Assembly (NCBI GenBank): GCA_022579005.1
Contig: MU401585.1
Coordinates: forward strand, 43,578-107,577
Length of the DNA stretch: 64,000 nucleotides
Source: Poronia punctata
Taxonomy: Eukaryota; Ascomycota; Sordariomycetes; Xylariales; Xylariaceae
Direction: 5' to 3'
The notes under the pieces were generated by a model. The model was not told the origin of the DNA. It searched no databases and saw nothing but the letters and a program-made list of their open reading frames with translations. Positions 24,851-37,474 of this stretch are shown one piece after another. The stretch's first letter is position 1, and every line of letters starts with the position of its first letter. The position numbers were made by a program, and so were the translations under genes.

Positions 24851-25960
24851 ATACCGGTTTAAAGCGCTTATACCTGCTTACTTTTTTAACTAATTTAAAT
24901 TAATAGTAAGCTTTTATTAAATATAAAAGTAATATTAGGTTATTTTTAAGTTTATTATTACTATTTAAAGTATATATATAAACTAAAATTAATTTATTTA
25001 TTATTTTTTAAAAGATTATATTTATATTATATTAAATAAGTATAATATTATTATTTTAATTTTATTATTTAAGTATAAATTAAAATATTATAAACATTAT
25101 ATATATAAAAGTATATTTAATTAAATCTTTATTTAATAACTTTTTAACTTTATTTTTAATAATATAAAAGTAATTTTATAACTTATATTTATTTAAAACT
25201 TCAAGTTTTATATTTTATTAAAAGTTTTTATATTTAAAGGTTATAAACTAATAAAGTAAATTAATTATAATATATAGTTTATTATTTAATTTACTTAATA
25301 ATAAAAATATTAAATTATACTTAAGTTATATAATAAAATAAAAATATTTTTAAAATTTTGCTTATATAAATAGGTTTATTTATATTATTATAATATAATA
25401 AAGTATTTATAATATTATAATTTTATTATAAAAGGTTTATAAATAAACCTATATATATTTATAAACCTATATAAAACTTAAGTTTTTAAATAAATATATT
25501 AGCAAATGTTTAAATCTTAAAGCATGATTTACTACTTACTTATATAAGATCTAGGAAATTTAGGTTATTTTAAGGGTATATACACGTACTTATAAATAAT
25601 ACCTAAGGCTACTTATATTACCTAGTATATAAATCTTTAGGTATAGTTACTCTTTACTAAAAACAAGCAAAACTAAACTTTTTTTTAAATTTATAATTGC
25701 AATAACTTTGTTAATTTATAAGATATAAGGCTATAGGTAGCTTTAATATATTAAATATACTATAATAAACATAAATAAAAAAAGAAATATTTAATACTTA
25801 TTTTATTTATTTAATTATACATGTTTTAAGTTTTTGCTAAAAAAGTAAGTAAGTATATTTTTTAATAGTTAAATTAAAAAAGTAGGTATATATTAAGTAC
25901 CTATATAATATAAAAGCTATTAATAGCTGTTATATACCTTTATTTTTAATAGATATTAGA
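24850..25960. repeat. AT block C: RIP-mutated repeat, about 1.1 kb
   Basis: A+T-rich, no ORF, abrupt change of composition near both ends. Size suggests a fragment, a solo element or a short DNA transposon. I see neither terminal inverted repeats nor a target duplication. The right 450 bp (about 25500-25960) is less mutated, with some intact C and G. Confidence 0.65.
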
Positions 25961-26231
25961 CCATGTTGTTGTTATGTTATGTATTCTTAAACATGTTGAG
26001 TTTTAGTGTAAAACATCGTGGTGCTCGTTTCTAATGGGTCCCCACTGTACATGCCTCTTGTAATGTATTCACGAGTAGATACATAGACAAAGCATTCTTG
26101 TTTACACCTATCTATATTGACTGCCAACTGTAAAGCTTTATTACCTACCTGCATGGCATCTGAACAGTTTAGCTCTCTCGACTTGGCCGTTTTTGCCCCG
26201 CCTCACAAAAATTGCTGCGTTTCATCCCAAC

Positions 26232-27241
26232 ATGATACCTACATCGGCAGAACCGAGGTTTATAGAGTGGCGCCCTATCAGGCAATTACTTGGATACTCC
26301 GGCGATGAGTTCGATCTTATCATATTGCATCAGCCCATTCAGGACCGCCATCTGTTCAGGGATATATGGCGCTCAGGTGCGGTGATCTCATGTTTACTCG
26401 CTGTATTTTATTGCCGTTGCCGTCCCGTGCAGTCCCAAAGTTAATAGATAGCTACTATAGCCAAGTCCAAGATAGCTGCAGATGGCGGCGCAAATGAAAT
26501 CTACAGACTCTCCAAGAGCACAAACTCTAGAGCCGTGGGAAGCTCCCGCGGTCTCGTCGAATCGGCGGACCCATACGTGAGTCAGAGGCTGAAATGGAGT
26601 GAAGGAAAAGCTAACAGCGTGGATTTTCATGTCCACAGACAAGCCTCGACACGATCATAGGCGATCTAGACTCACTATCTGATGAGGCGCGCGCATATTT
26701 TAGCCACACTCATATTATCCACGAGCCGGACCAATACTCCACCGACTTTACCAAGGCTGTACGGTATTCTCGCCGAGAGTCTCCCGGCCGGGACCTCGTC
26801 TGTTTAGGCGGCTTGGGCGGACGTGTGGACCAAGGTCTCAGCCAACTACACCATCTGTACATGTTCCAAACGTCTCCAACCTATGCCGAGGGCCGTATGT
26901 ATCTCCTCTCTGAGGAATCATTATCTTTCTTGCTCAAGGGCGGCCGGCGACATCGAATATGGGTGCGTGAGCCATGTGCCGAAGCGGAGGATACCCCCGC
27001 TCAGATCCGGAGCGAGCTTTTCTCTAGATATGTCGGCATCGTCCCTCTAGCTGGACCTGCCGTTATCTCAACAAGGGGACTCGAGTGGGATGTGCAGGAT
27101 TGGCCTACAGCCTTCGGAACTCAGATGAGCACCAGCAACCATGTTTTACCGGGGACTGAGGCCGTAGAAATCCAGACAGATAACGATGTGTTATTCACGA
27201 TAGCACTGAAACAAGAAATCAAGAAGCGGCAAGATGCATAA
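26232..27241 (+). CDS. THI80: Thiamine pyrophosphokinase
   Basis: Three exons, 26232-26376, 26461-26576 and 26639-27241, give 287 aa. Introns are GTGCGG..CTATAG and GTGAGT..CCACAG. The enzyme transfers pyrophosphate from ATP to thiamine, making the cofactor TPP. Landmarks in order: DLIILHQPI (28-36), IAADGGAN (53-60), IIGDLDSL (93-100), DQYSTDFTKA (118-127), GGLGGRVDQG (144-153), then GLEWDVQDWPT and STSNH in the C-terminal beta-sandwich. ADGGAN and IGDLDSL come together only with the introns removed. A further in-frame ATG at 26193 would add 13 residues, but homologues usually begin close to the EWRP segment, so 26232 is preferred. The gene converges on BOS1 with 579 bp between the stop codons. 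No TPP riboswitch element was seen upstream. Confidence 0.94.
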
Positions 27242-27820
27242 TGCCTTGGTATCGCCGGTGCCGCGTCGTCATCCCAGCAAGACACCCGGATGTCCACGAA
27301 GCTTTTCCTTGTACACACAATGACGGTCATGTATGATTGCCCCTGAAATAAGTGTTGAAAGAGGGCATTGGGGGCGTATACGCCCTCCTTTGGTGGGACA
27401 CCGTACCTACTCTCTGACCGTGGGCCTCGAAGGATTGGCTTGTTTCAGGTATTGAGCGCTTTCCTACGGTAGCGGCGGATCGTTTACGCCGACCTTACAT
27501 GAAGGCCGAAGTGCTGATATTTAGAGTTTAAAGCCGTTGTATACACATTGGTGAGGTAGTGGCATCGCCAAATGGAATAGCATGATGTACAATACCTACG
27601 AGGCCATCGCTAATTTTCCGTTTCTTGCCCTGTACAAAGACTGCCGCTGCGCCATACTCCGCGCTATACATAAAAATGATCCCAGACACGTTGAAAAGCC
27701 CAAAATGCAAGCGACAATGCAACTCCCAAATTCTCTCAAGTTACCGCAGGTTTTCAGTCCATTACCCTCGTCTCCAGCTTGTTTTACACCTTTCCGATAA
27801 ATCCCAGCACTACTTCTTCT
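27242..27820. other. Convergent 3' region between THI80 and BOS1
   Basis: 579 bp shared by two converging genes. Small ORFs on both strands look like chance. No gene or repeat recognised. Confidence 0.5.
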
Positions 27821-28644
27821 TTATCGCCGCAAGAAATGCAAAACCAACCAACAGAAGCCAAAAAACGTTATGACACCAGCCCAGAAAATCCATTTGTCCT
27901 GCTTGGCCCTCCTCTCGATCATGCGAATTGTGTCCCCACTGATGCCAAGGGTGTTTGCGACACTATAGAGCCGACGCTGGGTATTCTTGAGCATGTCTCG
28001 TTGGGTACCGAGATCGCCCAGCACAGCCTGGCCGCGGGCTATATAGTCATCGAGGGCGAGATTAGTGCTGGCGAAGAAGTTTTGCTCACGCATGGCGTGG
28101 GCCTCGCGTGTATAGTCACCACTGCCCATGTTCAGCTGGCCACCGCCGACTACTCCTCCGCTACCGTACCGGTTTGTCGGGATCGTGTCGGGCGAGGTGG
28201 TTGTGGCTTGGTGCGCGTAGGGGTTCTCGGGAGTGGATGACGTAAAGGGCCGGCGTCCGAGAAGCTCGGCACGGTTTTGGTCGTGGGCGGCATCGTCGCG
28301 ACGATTTTTCAGCTTATCAAGTTGCGTACGAAACTCGGCAAGCTCAGCGCGGAAATTGCGCATGCGTTCGTGGGCTTTCTCTTGCTTAGCCGGATTGAGC
28401 TCCTGTTTTGCCAAGTTCGAGTACTCATCCAGAGTACGAGAGAATGCTGTAAGGGAGGCCGAAAGCGAGCCTAATGCGGCAGGGGTAGGGGCGCCATCGA
28501 GCGACGAGAGGCTGACCAGGTCGCGCTTGATCGAAGTAGATTGTTTTAACGCCGAGTTAAACTGAGTATTCTAGAAGGACCAAACAAATTAGAGAGAGGC
28601 CAAGGGTGCCCGAGGCAAGAACGTAGATGAGGTCTTGTTACCAT
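27821..28644 (-). CDS. BOS1: Bos1-type v-SNARE (GOSR2/membrin family)
   Basis: Two coding exons: 28644-28642, which is only the ATG, and 28570-27821, giving 250 aa. The intron runs from GTAACA to TTCTAG. The protein starts M-NTQFNSALKQSTSIKRDL, has an N-terminal helical domain, then a Gly-rich linker around residues 118-145. The SNARE helix includes NTQRRLYSVANTLGISG and DTIRMIERRAKQDKW. It ends in one tail anchor, WIFWAGVITFFGFCWLVLHF. Bos1 pairs with Sed5, Bet1 and Sec22 in ER-to-Golgi vesicle fusion. Family members are about 245 aa, so the length fits. The start depends on a 3-nt first coding exon, supported by the exact junction and by homologues starting MNT/MNS. Confidence 0.94.
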
Positions 28645-29031
28645 ATTGGGCCGTTGAACCTCGACACCAAACAAGATGAACGAGCTAGAAGTTTAAGTTG
28701 GTGACAAGAGACAAATATCGTCACCCTGAGGTTCTCGGCAGACGTGATACGCGGTTTCCCAATAATATATAATAGGAAGGTAAGTACTTGACTCTATAAT
28801 CAAGAAATACACGTAGGTCTACGAGTATTGTGATACCTAATATGATACCTACCTATTTAGCTGTACGTGTACATATGTACCTAGGCACGCTAGGTTACAT
28901 GCATGATGTAGGTACATGATACAGTTGCTAGAGAGAATTGTTAGGGGTAGACACCTATACCCTGTCTCCACCCGTGCACACCTGGCGACCAGTCTGTGCT
29001 GCACTCCCGTACCGCGACCCGCAGTGACCAG
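28645..29031. other. Upstream region of BOS1, up to block D
   Basis: Promoter region of BOS1, then a stretch rich in TACCTA/TAGGTA and GTACAT words (28790-28930). Normal composition continues to the block D boundary. No ORF. Confidence 0.45.
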
Positions 29032-29299
29032 TAAACTGTAAATTTACAGCAAATTAACAGTTGGCAAATATAGCCGCGTCGACCTAAATAAATACGTAAA
29101 AGACTATTAGTTAATTTAAACTATTTATTTAGTATAAGCGTTTTTTTATTTTTTAACGTATATTATTTTATTTGTTAATATGTGCTAGCATTAATATAAG
29201 CAAATGTTTATATAAGTAGTTATTAAAATTAGAAAACATATAAAATTATAAACATATTATATTGTAATTGTAGAAAATTATAAACGGCGGCCTGTTTTA

Positions 29300-29720
29300 G
29301 CGTTATATTAACGTTAGATTTATTATTAAAACTAATATTAAATTTATTATTAAACTTATTAATAGAACTAATATTAAATTTATTGTTAAACTTATTAGTA
29401 AAACCAATATTAAATTTATTATTAAACTTATTATTAGACTTATTATTAAATTTAGCGTTAAATTAATATTAACTTAATATTAAATTTAATATTAAATTTA
29501 ATATTAAATTTAATATTAAATTTAGTATTAAATTTAGCGTTTAGTTAATATTAAATTTAGCATTAGATTTAGTGTTTATTTAACGTTAAATTTAATATTA
29601 AATTAACGTTTACTTAATGTTAGATTTAGTATTAAATTAACGTTAGCTTAATAGTAAATTTAGCGTTAAAGTAAGTGTTAAAGTAAGCGTTAAAGTAAGC
29701 GTTAAAGTAAGCATTAAAAT
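29300..29720 (+). repeat. Left AT-rich tandem array of block D
   Basis: Degenerate, roughly 15-20 bp units built on ATTAAATTTA with interspersed TTTAGCGTT(A)AA. It ends with four spaced copies of GTTAAAGTAAG(C/T). Variation among units is mostly C/T and G/A, as expected if RIP hit a tandem array. Confidence 0.7.
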
Positions 29721-32700
29721 TTTTTAACGTTAAAAAATCTTAACGTTAACGCTTGCTATAATAAGCGCTATAATATAGGGCCTTTATAAAGTAGTTATAA
29801 GTACTTATATACTTTTTAAATTTATACTTGCTAATTATATAATAGGAGGTTGTAACGACTTTTTTTAATAGATTTTCTTGTTTACTTACTATACTTAGCA
29901 ATTTATACTTTTTATATAAAACCGACGTTTTAATTTATAAATAAAACTTAATAGTTTTAATTTAAAGTATTTAAAGCGCAGGTTTAATTTTTATTGTTAT
30001 TTTTATAAAAAGGTATTATATACTAAATATGTATTGTTAATTAAAGAAGTCTAATAATAACAAGGTTTTAATGTTTAAAAATTAAAAGGCTAGTTAAATA
30101 ATTGTATTTAAGGCTTTTGTTTTCTTTTTGATTTTTTACTAGCGCAACTATTAAAAAAACGCAAAATTTGTTTAGCTTTATACTTTATTAATAAGTAATT
30201 AGCTAGGTTTTTAAATTAAACTAGTAATATAAGATAAAATAAAATAAATAAAGTCTAGAGTTATTATTAAGAATTCTTTTAAGTAAGCTACTTTAACTTA
30301 TAATATTTTAAAGTAAAGGCTTATAATGTAAAGTACTTATTGCTAACTACATTATAAGTAAAAATGTAGTTTAAATAACTATATTGTACTACTAAGTTCT
30401 TTTAGGTATATTAAATATATTAACTTTGCTGTTTAATAATGCGTTTAGTTAATTTTTTGCGTTTTATATTAGTTTTATATTATAAAGTTATTTTAATGCT
30501 ATATTAACGTTATTAAAAGTTTATATATTTATATAACTAGTGCTAAAGTCTAATAGTGTAAATACTATATATATATAAGTAAATTATAATATTAAAAAGT
30601 ATATAAACAAATTTTAAAAGGTATAATATTAATATAACTATATTTATAAAGGTATAAAGATAAAAATAAAAAGTATAATATATAATAAGAATAGGTAATA
30701 AAAGTAAGTACTTTTATTTTAATATATACTTACTTATTTATTTAAGCAACTTTTTTTTATTATTTTAATAACTAATAAGTATATATAATTATTACTTAAT
30801 AATTATATGCGGCCTTGTATGTAAATTTTATATTTTAGCAAAACGCGTTATTTATATTTGCTTTTTTAACTAGTAGTTAAGCAGTAAATATAGTATAGTT
30901 TGTTAACTATTTAATAACTTAAATATTGTAATAAGTATTGTTAGCTAGCAGCTTAGTAACGTTGTTAAAGGCTAACTATAAAAAGTTGTTATTAGTTTTT
31001 AATACTTTTTATTAACTTTTAAGCATTAAAGAAAAAAGCGTTAGTATTAATTAATATAATCTTTTAAGTTGTTATATTAAGCTAAAATAGCTATTTTAAT
31101 ATATATTAAATAAAACAAATTTTGTTATTTATATAAAGTTTTTTTAAGTAAACAGGTTTTTTTTTAGTAAATAATAGTTTATTATATAAATAACTTGTTT
31201 TTAAAGTTTATAGTAAAAGTATTAAGTTAATTGTTTTTATTTTAAATATATTAAAAGTAAGTAAATATTAATTTGTGCTTTAGTTTAAATATAATTACTA
31301 TAGCTATAAAAATTAAACTATACTTTTTTATTATTTTTAAGTAATAAAGGCTAATATAAATATTTAGTTTTAATATTTATAGTTTATATTTAAATAACTT
31401 AATTATTAATAGCTTAACTAATTTTATAGCTAGGTAAAGATTTTTTATTTTTTTAATTAACTAAATAGTAATAGCGTAATTAATAGCATTTTGTTTACTT
31501 ATAATAGCCCTAGTATTAGTTGCAACTATAAAAATTTAAAATGGTTTAATTAAACCCTTTATAGCAGTACTTGCTAAAGTTTAACTACGTTAATAATTAA
31601 AGGCATAAAAAATAGTATTAATAAATATTTAAAAAAGATAACAACTTTGCTTTATTTATTTATTAAATAAAAGTTAAAATTATTTTTTTATAAAGAAGTA
31701 GTTTATAGTTAGCAAAATATTTGTTTGTACGTTTTTAATAAAGACTTTAATAATAATATTAATAAGTTTAATATTAAAACTACCTTTTTAAAATAATAAA
31801 AGTAACTTAAGTTAAAAAATTGCTATAATAGTAGTAAAAAAGCTAGCTTTAATAAACTAAAGCTTGCTTTTTAGCTAGGTATAAAATAAAAGTAGTGCTA
31901 TTATAAACTAGTAGCTATGCTTTGCTAATAAATATTATAATATATAATATAGCAACTAAAAAGCTTTTTAACTAAGCTAACTAAAAAATAGTTATAATAT
32001 TTTAAAATATTTATTATGTTTAGTAAAGGTTAAAACTTAATTTATAATTAGTAAGTATAATATTTTTGTTAACTTTTTAAATTTTAAATATATAAAATTA
32101 GCTAGCTAGGTTTATATAATATTAAGCGTAAAGAAAATAAATATTAATGCTAAGTTTTTAAGTATAAAATTAAACTTTTTAGCTTTAGCTTTAATATGCT
32201 TTTTTATTTTAATTAAGCATATGTTTATAACGTGCTTTTATTACTAAAAAATTTTATAATAATATTTTTAGTTTTTTTTACTAAATAAATTATAGTTTAT
32301 ATTACTATAATTTATTAAAGTTACTTTATATATTTAGCAACCTTGCTTTACTATTAGTTGCTTAAAACTAAAGTTTTCTTGCTATTATAAAAAGTTTTTA
32401 GTTAAAATAAAAACGTAACTTAATATAAACAAAGCTTTACTATTAATAGCTATATAAAAACCTTTTTTAAGCTTTTATAGCTTTATACTAACTTATTTTT
32501 ATATTTTCTTATTATTTAAAGCATAAAGGCTTAGTATTAAAAGTATAATATTTATTTAGTACAAATGCTATAACTGTTTAAATATAGTAATAAAGTAATA
32601 AACTTTTATAATAAACTTATATATTATACAGTACAATTTAAAGCTGTTTATAAAAAGTACTAAAAAAACTATAAATACTTAAGCGTTTTTTTTATTAAAA

Positions 32701-34145
32701 GTTTGCACTAAAGCTTTTTATAAAAACTTTTACACTTTTAGTTTACTTTTTATTAAAGTTAACTTTATAAAAAAGAAAAACTAAGTTAAACTTATATTTA
32801 TTTTTTAACAAACTAAAAATTAAACGTTTAAAATCTTAAAGTTACTAAAAAGCTTAACTAAGCTTTTAAATAAATAATTAACATAAACAAAATTTAAAAA
32901 AATAATTAGGTTACCTTTATAAATAAGTATACGCTAGCTTTTAGCTAATACTTATTTATTTTTAAGTATTAAGTTAATAAGAAAGCATTTAAAATAACGC
33001 TTAAATGTTTTTAAAAAGCTTGCAATACTTTAAAAATATATAAAGGGCTTTATTTAAAAAATAATATTATTATACTTTTATTTACAATTTATATAGCTTT
33101 TTAGCTGCTTATTTTACTATACTTTATATACTTAACTAAAACAGCTTATTAAATTTAAATTAGTAAAATTAACATAATATATTAAGTAGTTATATTAATA
33201 ATAACTATACTTAATAAAATTAAAAAAAAATATAAGCTAGCTATTAAAATAGTAAGCAAACTTTTTAAAAGTTGTTTAAATAAAAAAAGCCTACGCTATA
33301 AACTCCTAAAAATACTAAAGCTTATTAACTAAATAAGCTATTTTAAAAAACATTTTTTTTTAAAGCTTAAATATTAAAAGCTTATTAATATAATTAATAA
33401 AGTTAAAATAAAAAAGGTTTTAAGTTAAAGCTGCTTTAGTTTACTGCTTATATAATAATATTTTTTTAAAACAAAAAATAATTAGCGTTTACTATATAAA
33501 AAAGAAAAAAAGTTATTAATAAACAGCTTTTTTTAACATACTAATAGCAATAAGTAAAAAAACAACGTTTTTAGCAAGCTTTAAAAAAGTACTAATACTT
33601 ATATATACTTAGAAAATCTTTTTTAAACTTTAATATGCTATATTACTAATGCTATTAAGTTAAGCTTAAAAACTAAGTGCTATATATAAGTTACTTAGCA
33701 AAGTTAACTTATATTAATTAAAAACAGCTTTTAACTTATTTTTAATAGTTTAAAGGGCCTATTTACTTAAAGCTAGAAAGTTTTTAAAAAGATCTTTTTT
33801 AATAGCTTAGTTAATAACATTACTATTGCTATTACTATTACTATTTATACCTACATTTATATTAAATATTTTATTATTATTATTATTAATAGCTATAATA
33901 TTTTAATAATTAGCAAGTTACTATAACTTTTTTATAATAAGATTTTTTTTATTTTAAGTAGTAGGGTTTTTAAGGTTTTTAAAAGCATTTATATTAGCAA
34001 AGGAAAAGCTTGCATTATTATAAACTTAATTTAAAGTCTTGTTAAGCTTAACAAAGTTAAGTTGCTAACAAAATAAAAGTAAACATTAGCTATTTTTTAT
34101 TTAAATTTAACTACTTAATTAACAAGATTATATATTATAAAATTA

Positions 34146-34307
34146 GTTAAAAACGCTTAAAGCATTGTTATTCTTATTATTGTTGTTATTATTGTTATTA
34201 TTAGCGTTATTATTATAAACTATAGCAGTACTGTTGTCTTTTTTATTATTATCTTTGTTATTGTTTTTGTTTATTACTTTAGCACTATAACTTTTAACAA
34301 TTTGCTT
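34146..34307 (-). pseudogene. Asn/Lys-rich coding remnant
   Basis: A minus-strand frame stays open for 54 codons between TAA codons at 34308-34310 and 34143-34145. It has runs of Asn with Lys, Asp, Ser and Thr, including NNKKDNSTAIVY. Several CAA and AAC codons keep unmutated CpA sites, unusual for this block. It is probably part of the same decayed coding capacity as 35357-36555. No homology recognised. Confidence 0.4.
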
Positions 34308-35356
34308 TTAAGCTTGTTAGGCAGCTTTTTATTTAAGCTAAGCAATAAAAGTAAAATAATTTAAACAGCGGCCTAATTTATAAAGCATTTTTATAGCTAG
34401 TAAGTATTAAAACTTAATTATAATAAGTAAAGATTATAAAAATTATACTTAAAAAAAAAGCAATACTTAGGTTAACATATAAAATAAAACGTATTAAAAC
34501 CTTACTGCTTACTTATAAGTTAATCTATTTAATTTATACTTATAGCTTTTTTTAAATTATATAACTTTTTTTAAAAAAGCTGTTTTAATACTAGGTAGTA
34601 CTTATTTACTTTTATTTTTATATACTTACTTTTATATAAGTATATAATAAAAATATTTTAATATATTTTTTTTAACTTATTTAAACTATATATTTATACT
34701 TATATTAAGTAATAGAAAATATATACTTACTTGCTTTAACTTTATTATTTACTTATATATTTTATAAAAATTTAAATATTTAACTTAGGTATTTAAATTA
34801 TATAGACTTGCTTATATTATATAAGTTTACTTACCTTTTAAACTAATATACTTATTTAAAAATATAATTACTTAAATAGTAGTAAGTAATTAACCTTAGC
34901 TACGTTTTATTAAGTACATACTTATTAAAAAACATTTTATAAGCTACTTTAAGCTTTAAGCAACTTTAACCTACTTTACTTATTTATATAAAAAAAAAAG
35001 CAAGTAAGTATAAAGTAATACATAATATAAAGTACCTTATTATATATAAAGTATATATGCGCTATATAGCACTGTGCTGCTTAAACTTAAAAGCTAAGAT
35101 CTAGCTAGTTTTAACTACTACTTAAATATAAGTGCATTTTAATATATACTAGGTTATAATAGTAATACTTATAGGTTTTAAGTTTATATTAATATATTTT
35201 TATTATATTAATTATATTATATATAAATAAAGTTAAAGCAAAAAGCAATATAGCTAAAGTAAAGAAAAACGTAATAAGCAAGTACTTTTATTTTTAACTA
35301 AAAGTACTTACTAATAATACTAAAAATTAAAAATAAATAAACATACTTTTATTAAG

Positions 35357-36065
35357 TTATATACTTTCTAATTTAATGCTAAAACCTTTAATATTTAAGT
35401 TACTAGCAGTACTTTTAAAAGGTTTTTTATTATTGTTATTAGCGCTTTTAACAAATAAGCTTTTTTTAGCCCTTTTAAAACCTCCGCTTTTAATACCTCC
35501 GCTTTTACTACCTTTGTTTTTACTACTATTACCTTTACTACCTTTATTTTTGCTACCGCTGCCTAAGCTACTGCTGCTTAAGCTATTATTACTTAAGCTA
35601 CTTTATAAGGCAGCTTTTAAAAAAATGTCTTTATAATTAGTTAAAAAAAGGTTACTTAATAGCTTAATATGCTTATAAGACTTGCCTTAGGCCTTGTGCT
35701 TAGCTTTTTTAGCTATAGCTATAAGTATATCTTTGCAATTAGCCTTGCTTTTATAGTTAAAGGGTTCTTTATTTTTATTTTTATTTTTATTTTTTTTTTC
35801 TTTATATTTACGCTTTTTAACGCTAAAGGTCCTAACTATAGCTAGTTTGTTTTTAACTTTAAACATAACTTTGTAGCTAGCTTAAAGTACTTTGTTTACA
35901 TTATTGTTGTAATTATTATTATCGTTGCTTTTAGCCCTTTTAAACTTAGATTTAGCCCTAGCTTTAGCTTTAGCTTTAGCTTTAGCTTTAGCCTTAGCTC
36001 TAGCTTTAGCCCTAGCCTTAGCCTTAGCCCTACGCCTAGCCTTTTTTTCTTTTTTATTATCTTTA

Positions 36066-36102
<37 letters not shown>

Positions 36103-36555
36103 CTTTTTTTTTTTTTTTTCGTTTTTTTCTTTCTTTTTTTAGGCCCTTTTAGCCTTAGCTCTCCTAGCTTTAGCTTTACGCCTAGCTTGTGCTTTTTTGT
36201 TTTCTTCTTTTTTATTTTTATTATTTTTAGATTTAGCTTTAGCTTTAGCTCTATTTTTATTTTCTTGCTTTTTTTCTTTTTTTTTATTTTTGCTTTTATT
36301 TTTATTTTTATTACCTTTTTTTAAATCTAAGTTAAAGGGCGCATTTAGCTATATATAACTTAAAGTTAAGCTAATATTAAATTTAGCCTTTTTAGCTAAA
36401 CGCTATCCCTTTTTACTAAAAGCTTTTTTAATAAAATATTAACACTTAAATAAAAGTAAATAAGGTTTTATATATTTAAACTAAGTTTAAATTAAGTATG
36501 CTACTTACTTAATACTTTTAAAGTTGCTATATAATAATATAGCAATATAATGCTA
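35357..36555 (-). pseudogene. Decayed gene for a Lys/Ala/Asn-rich protein inside block D
   Basis: Reading the minus strand from 36555, one frame runs about 145 codons to a 16-base A run (36104-36119). There it shifts by one and continues about 249 codons to a TAA at 35357-35359. The downstream part has only three internal stops (TAA at 35884, 35689 and 35605), although a stop every 10-12 codons is expected at this composition. The upstream part has eight. All are TAA or TAG, none TGA, as expected if CAA and CAG codons were hit by CpA-to-TpA mutation. Contents in order: a segment with hydrophobic residues (for example YIKPYLLLFKC and AKKAKFNISLTLSY), a Lys/Asn-rich stretch, alternating Lys/Arg-Ala repeats (about 35950-36300), poly-Asn, and a Ser/Gly/Lys-rich end (SLGSGSKNKGSKGNSSK). 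I do not recognise the family. Confidence 0.55.
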
Positions 36556-37390
36556 AATATATATAAATTAGGCCTTAGCTTAAATTAGGTTATTAAATAT
36601 AACTATATATATATAGTGTACTAATTTAAACATTACTTATTTTTATATTTTTATAATCTAATTAGCTAACTTTTATTATAACTTTATAAATAACTTATAT
36701 TAGTAATAATACTAGCTTTTGCTACTTAAAGCTTTTTTATTTATAATGTTTTTTAAGTAATTAAAAAATAAATAAAATTTGTTTTAAAACTAAAAACGCT
36801 TAATTTTGCTAAAAATAGTAATATTTAGCATTTTAACTTAAAAAATTTTTAAATTAGCTATTACTTTAGTTTTGTTAGCAACAATATAGCTTTTTAGCTA
36901 TATTAAGTTATTTTATAACACTTTATATTATAGCTGCTAACTATAAGCTAATAATTAGCATTAAGCTTTTTTTTAAAGCTAAAAGTTAAAAAGAACACTA
37001 AGGCCTAAAATTTTATTTAATATTAGTTAAACTTATAACTTTTTTATTTTTTTATATAAAAAATGCTTTTAATACGCCTTTTAAAACATTTTAGTATTAT
37101 GCTTATTAGCTATTTAAATGTTAGTGTTAAAAAGGCTTGCTTTTTTTTTTAACTAGCGCTTTTTTAGTATATGTTTTTTATATTATGCCTTTTTATTTTC
37201 TTCTCTTTTTTTAAAGTTTAATAGTATTGCTAGATTTTTTTAGCTTAAAGTTTAAAAAAAGCAGGTTTTATTAATTTTGCTTTATTAAAAATATTTAAAA
37301 AAGTACTAAGCTTATAAAACTACTTTTTTTAAAAAAGGTTTTTAAAAGCTTATTAAAAAGGTTATTAAGGTTAGCTGCTTTTTTTTTTTA

Positions 37391-37474
37391 TTAGCAGGCT
37401 TTTTAGCTAGCTTGTTAGCAAGCTTGTTAGCAGGCTTGTTAGCAGGCTTATTAGCAAGCTTATTAGCAGGCTTA
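37391..37474 (-). repeat. Seven 12-bp tandem repeats encoding Lys-Pro-Ala-Asn on the minus strand
   Basis: Seven exact-length units of TTAGCAGGCTTG with single-base variants. On the minus strand each unit reads AAG CCT GCT AA(C/T/A), that is K-P-A-N/K, with some Pro changed to Leu. Next to it at about 37495-37545 is an AAAGCT repeat (Lys-Ala) in a frame offset by an A9 run. This looks like a low-complexity basic coding tail, comparable to the Lys-Ala repeats at 35950-36300. Confidence 0.7.

Noticed and set aside
26227..27245. TPP riboswitch control of the thiamine pyrophosphokinase gene
   Set aside because: Fungal TPP riboswitches sit in 5' introns of biosynthetic genes such as THI4 and NMT1. 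I saw no matching conserved core upstream or in the introns here.
35376..35636. Leu/Pro-rich plus-strand ORF
   Set aside because: Antisense shadow of the Ser/Gly/Lys-rich minus-strand remnant; composition is an artefact of reading the complement of Lys/Ser codons.
35925..36152. Leu-Ala repeat ORF on the plus strand
   Set aside because: Antisense of the Lys/Arg-Ala repeat. The minus frame continues on both sides, the plus frame does not.
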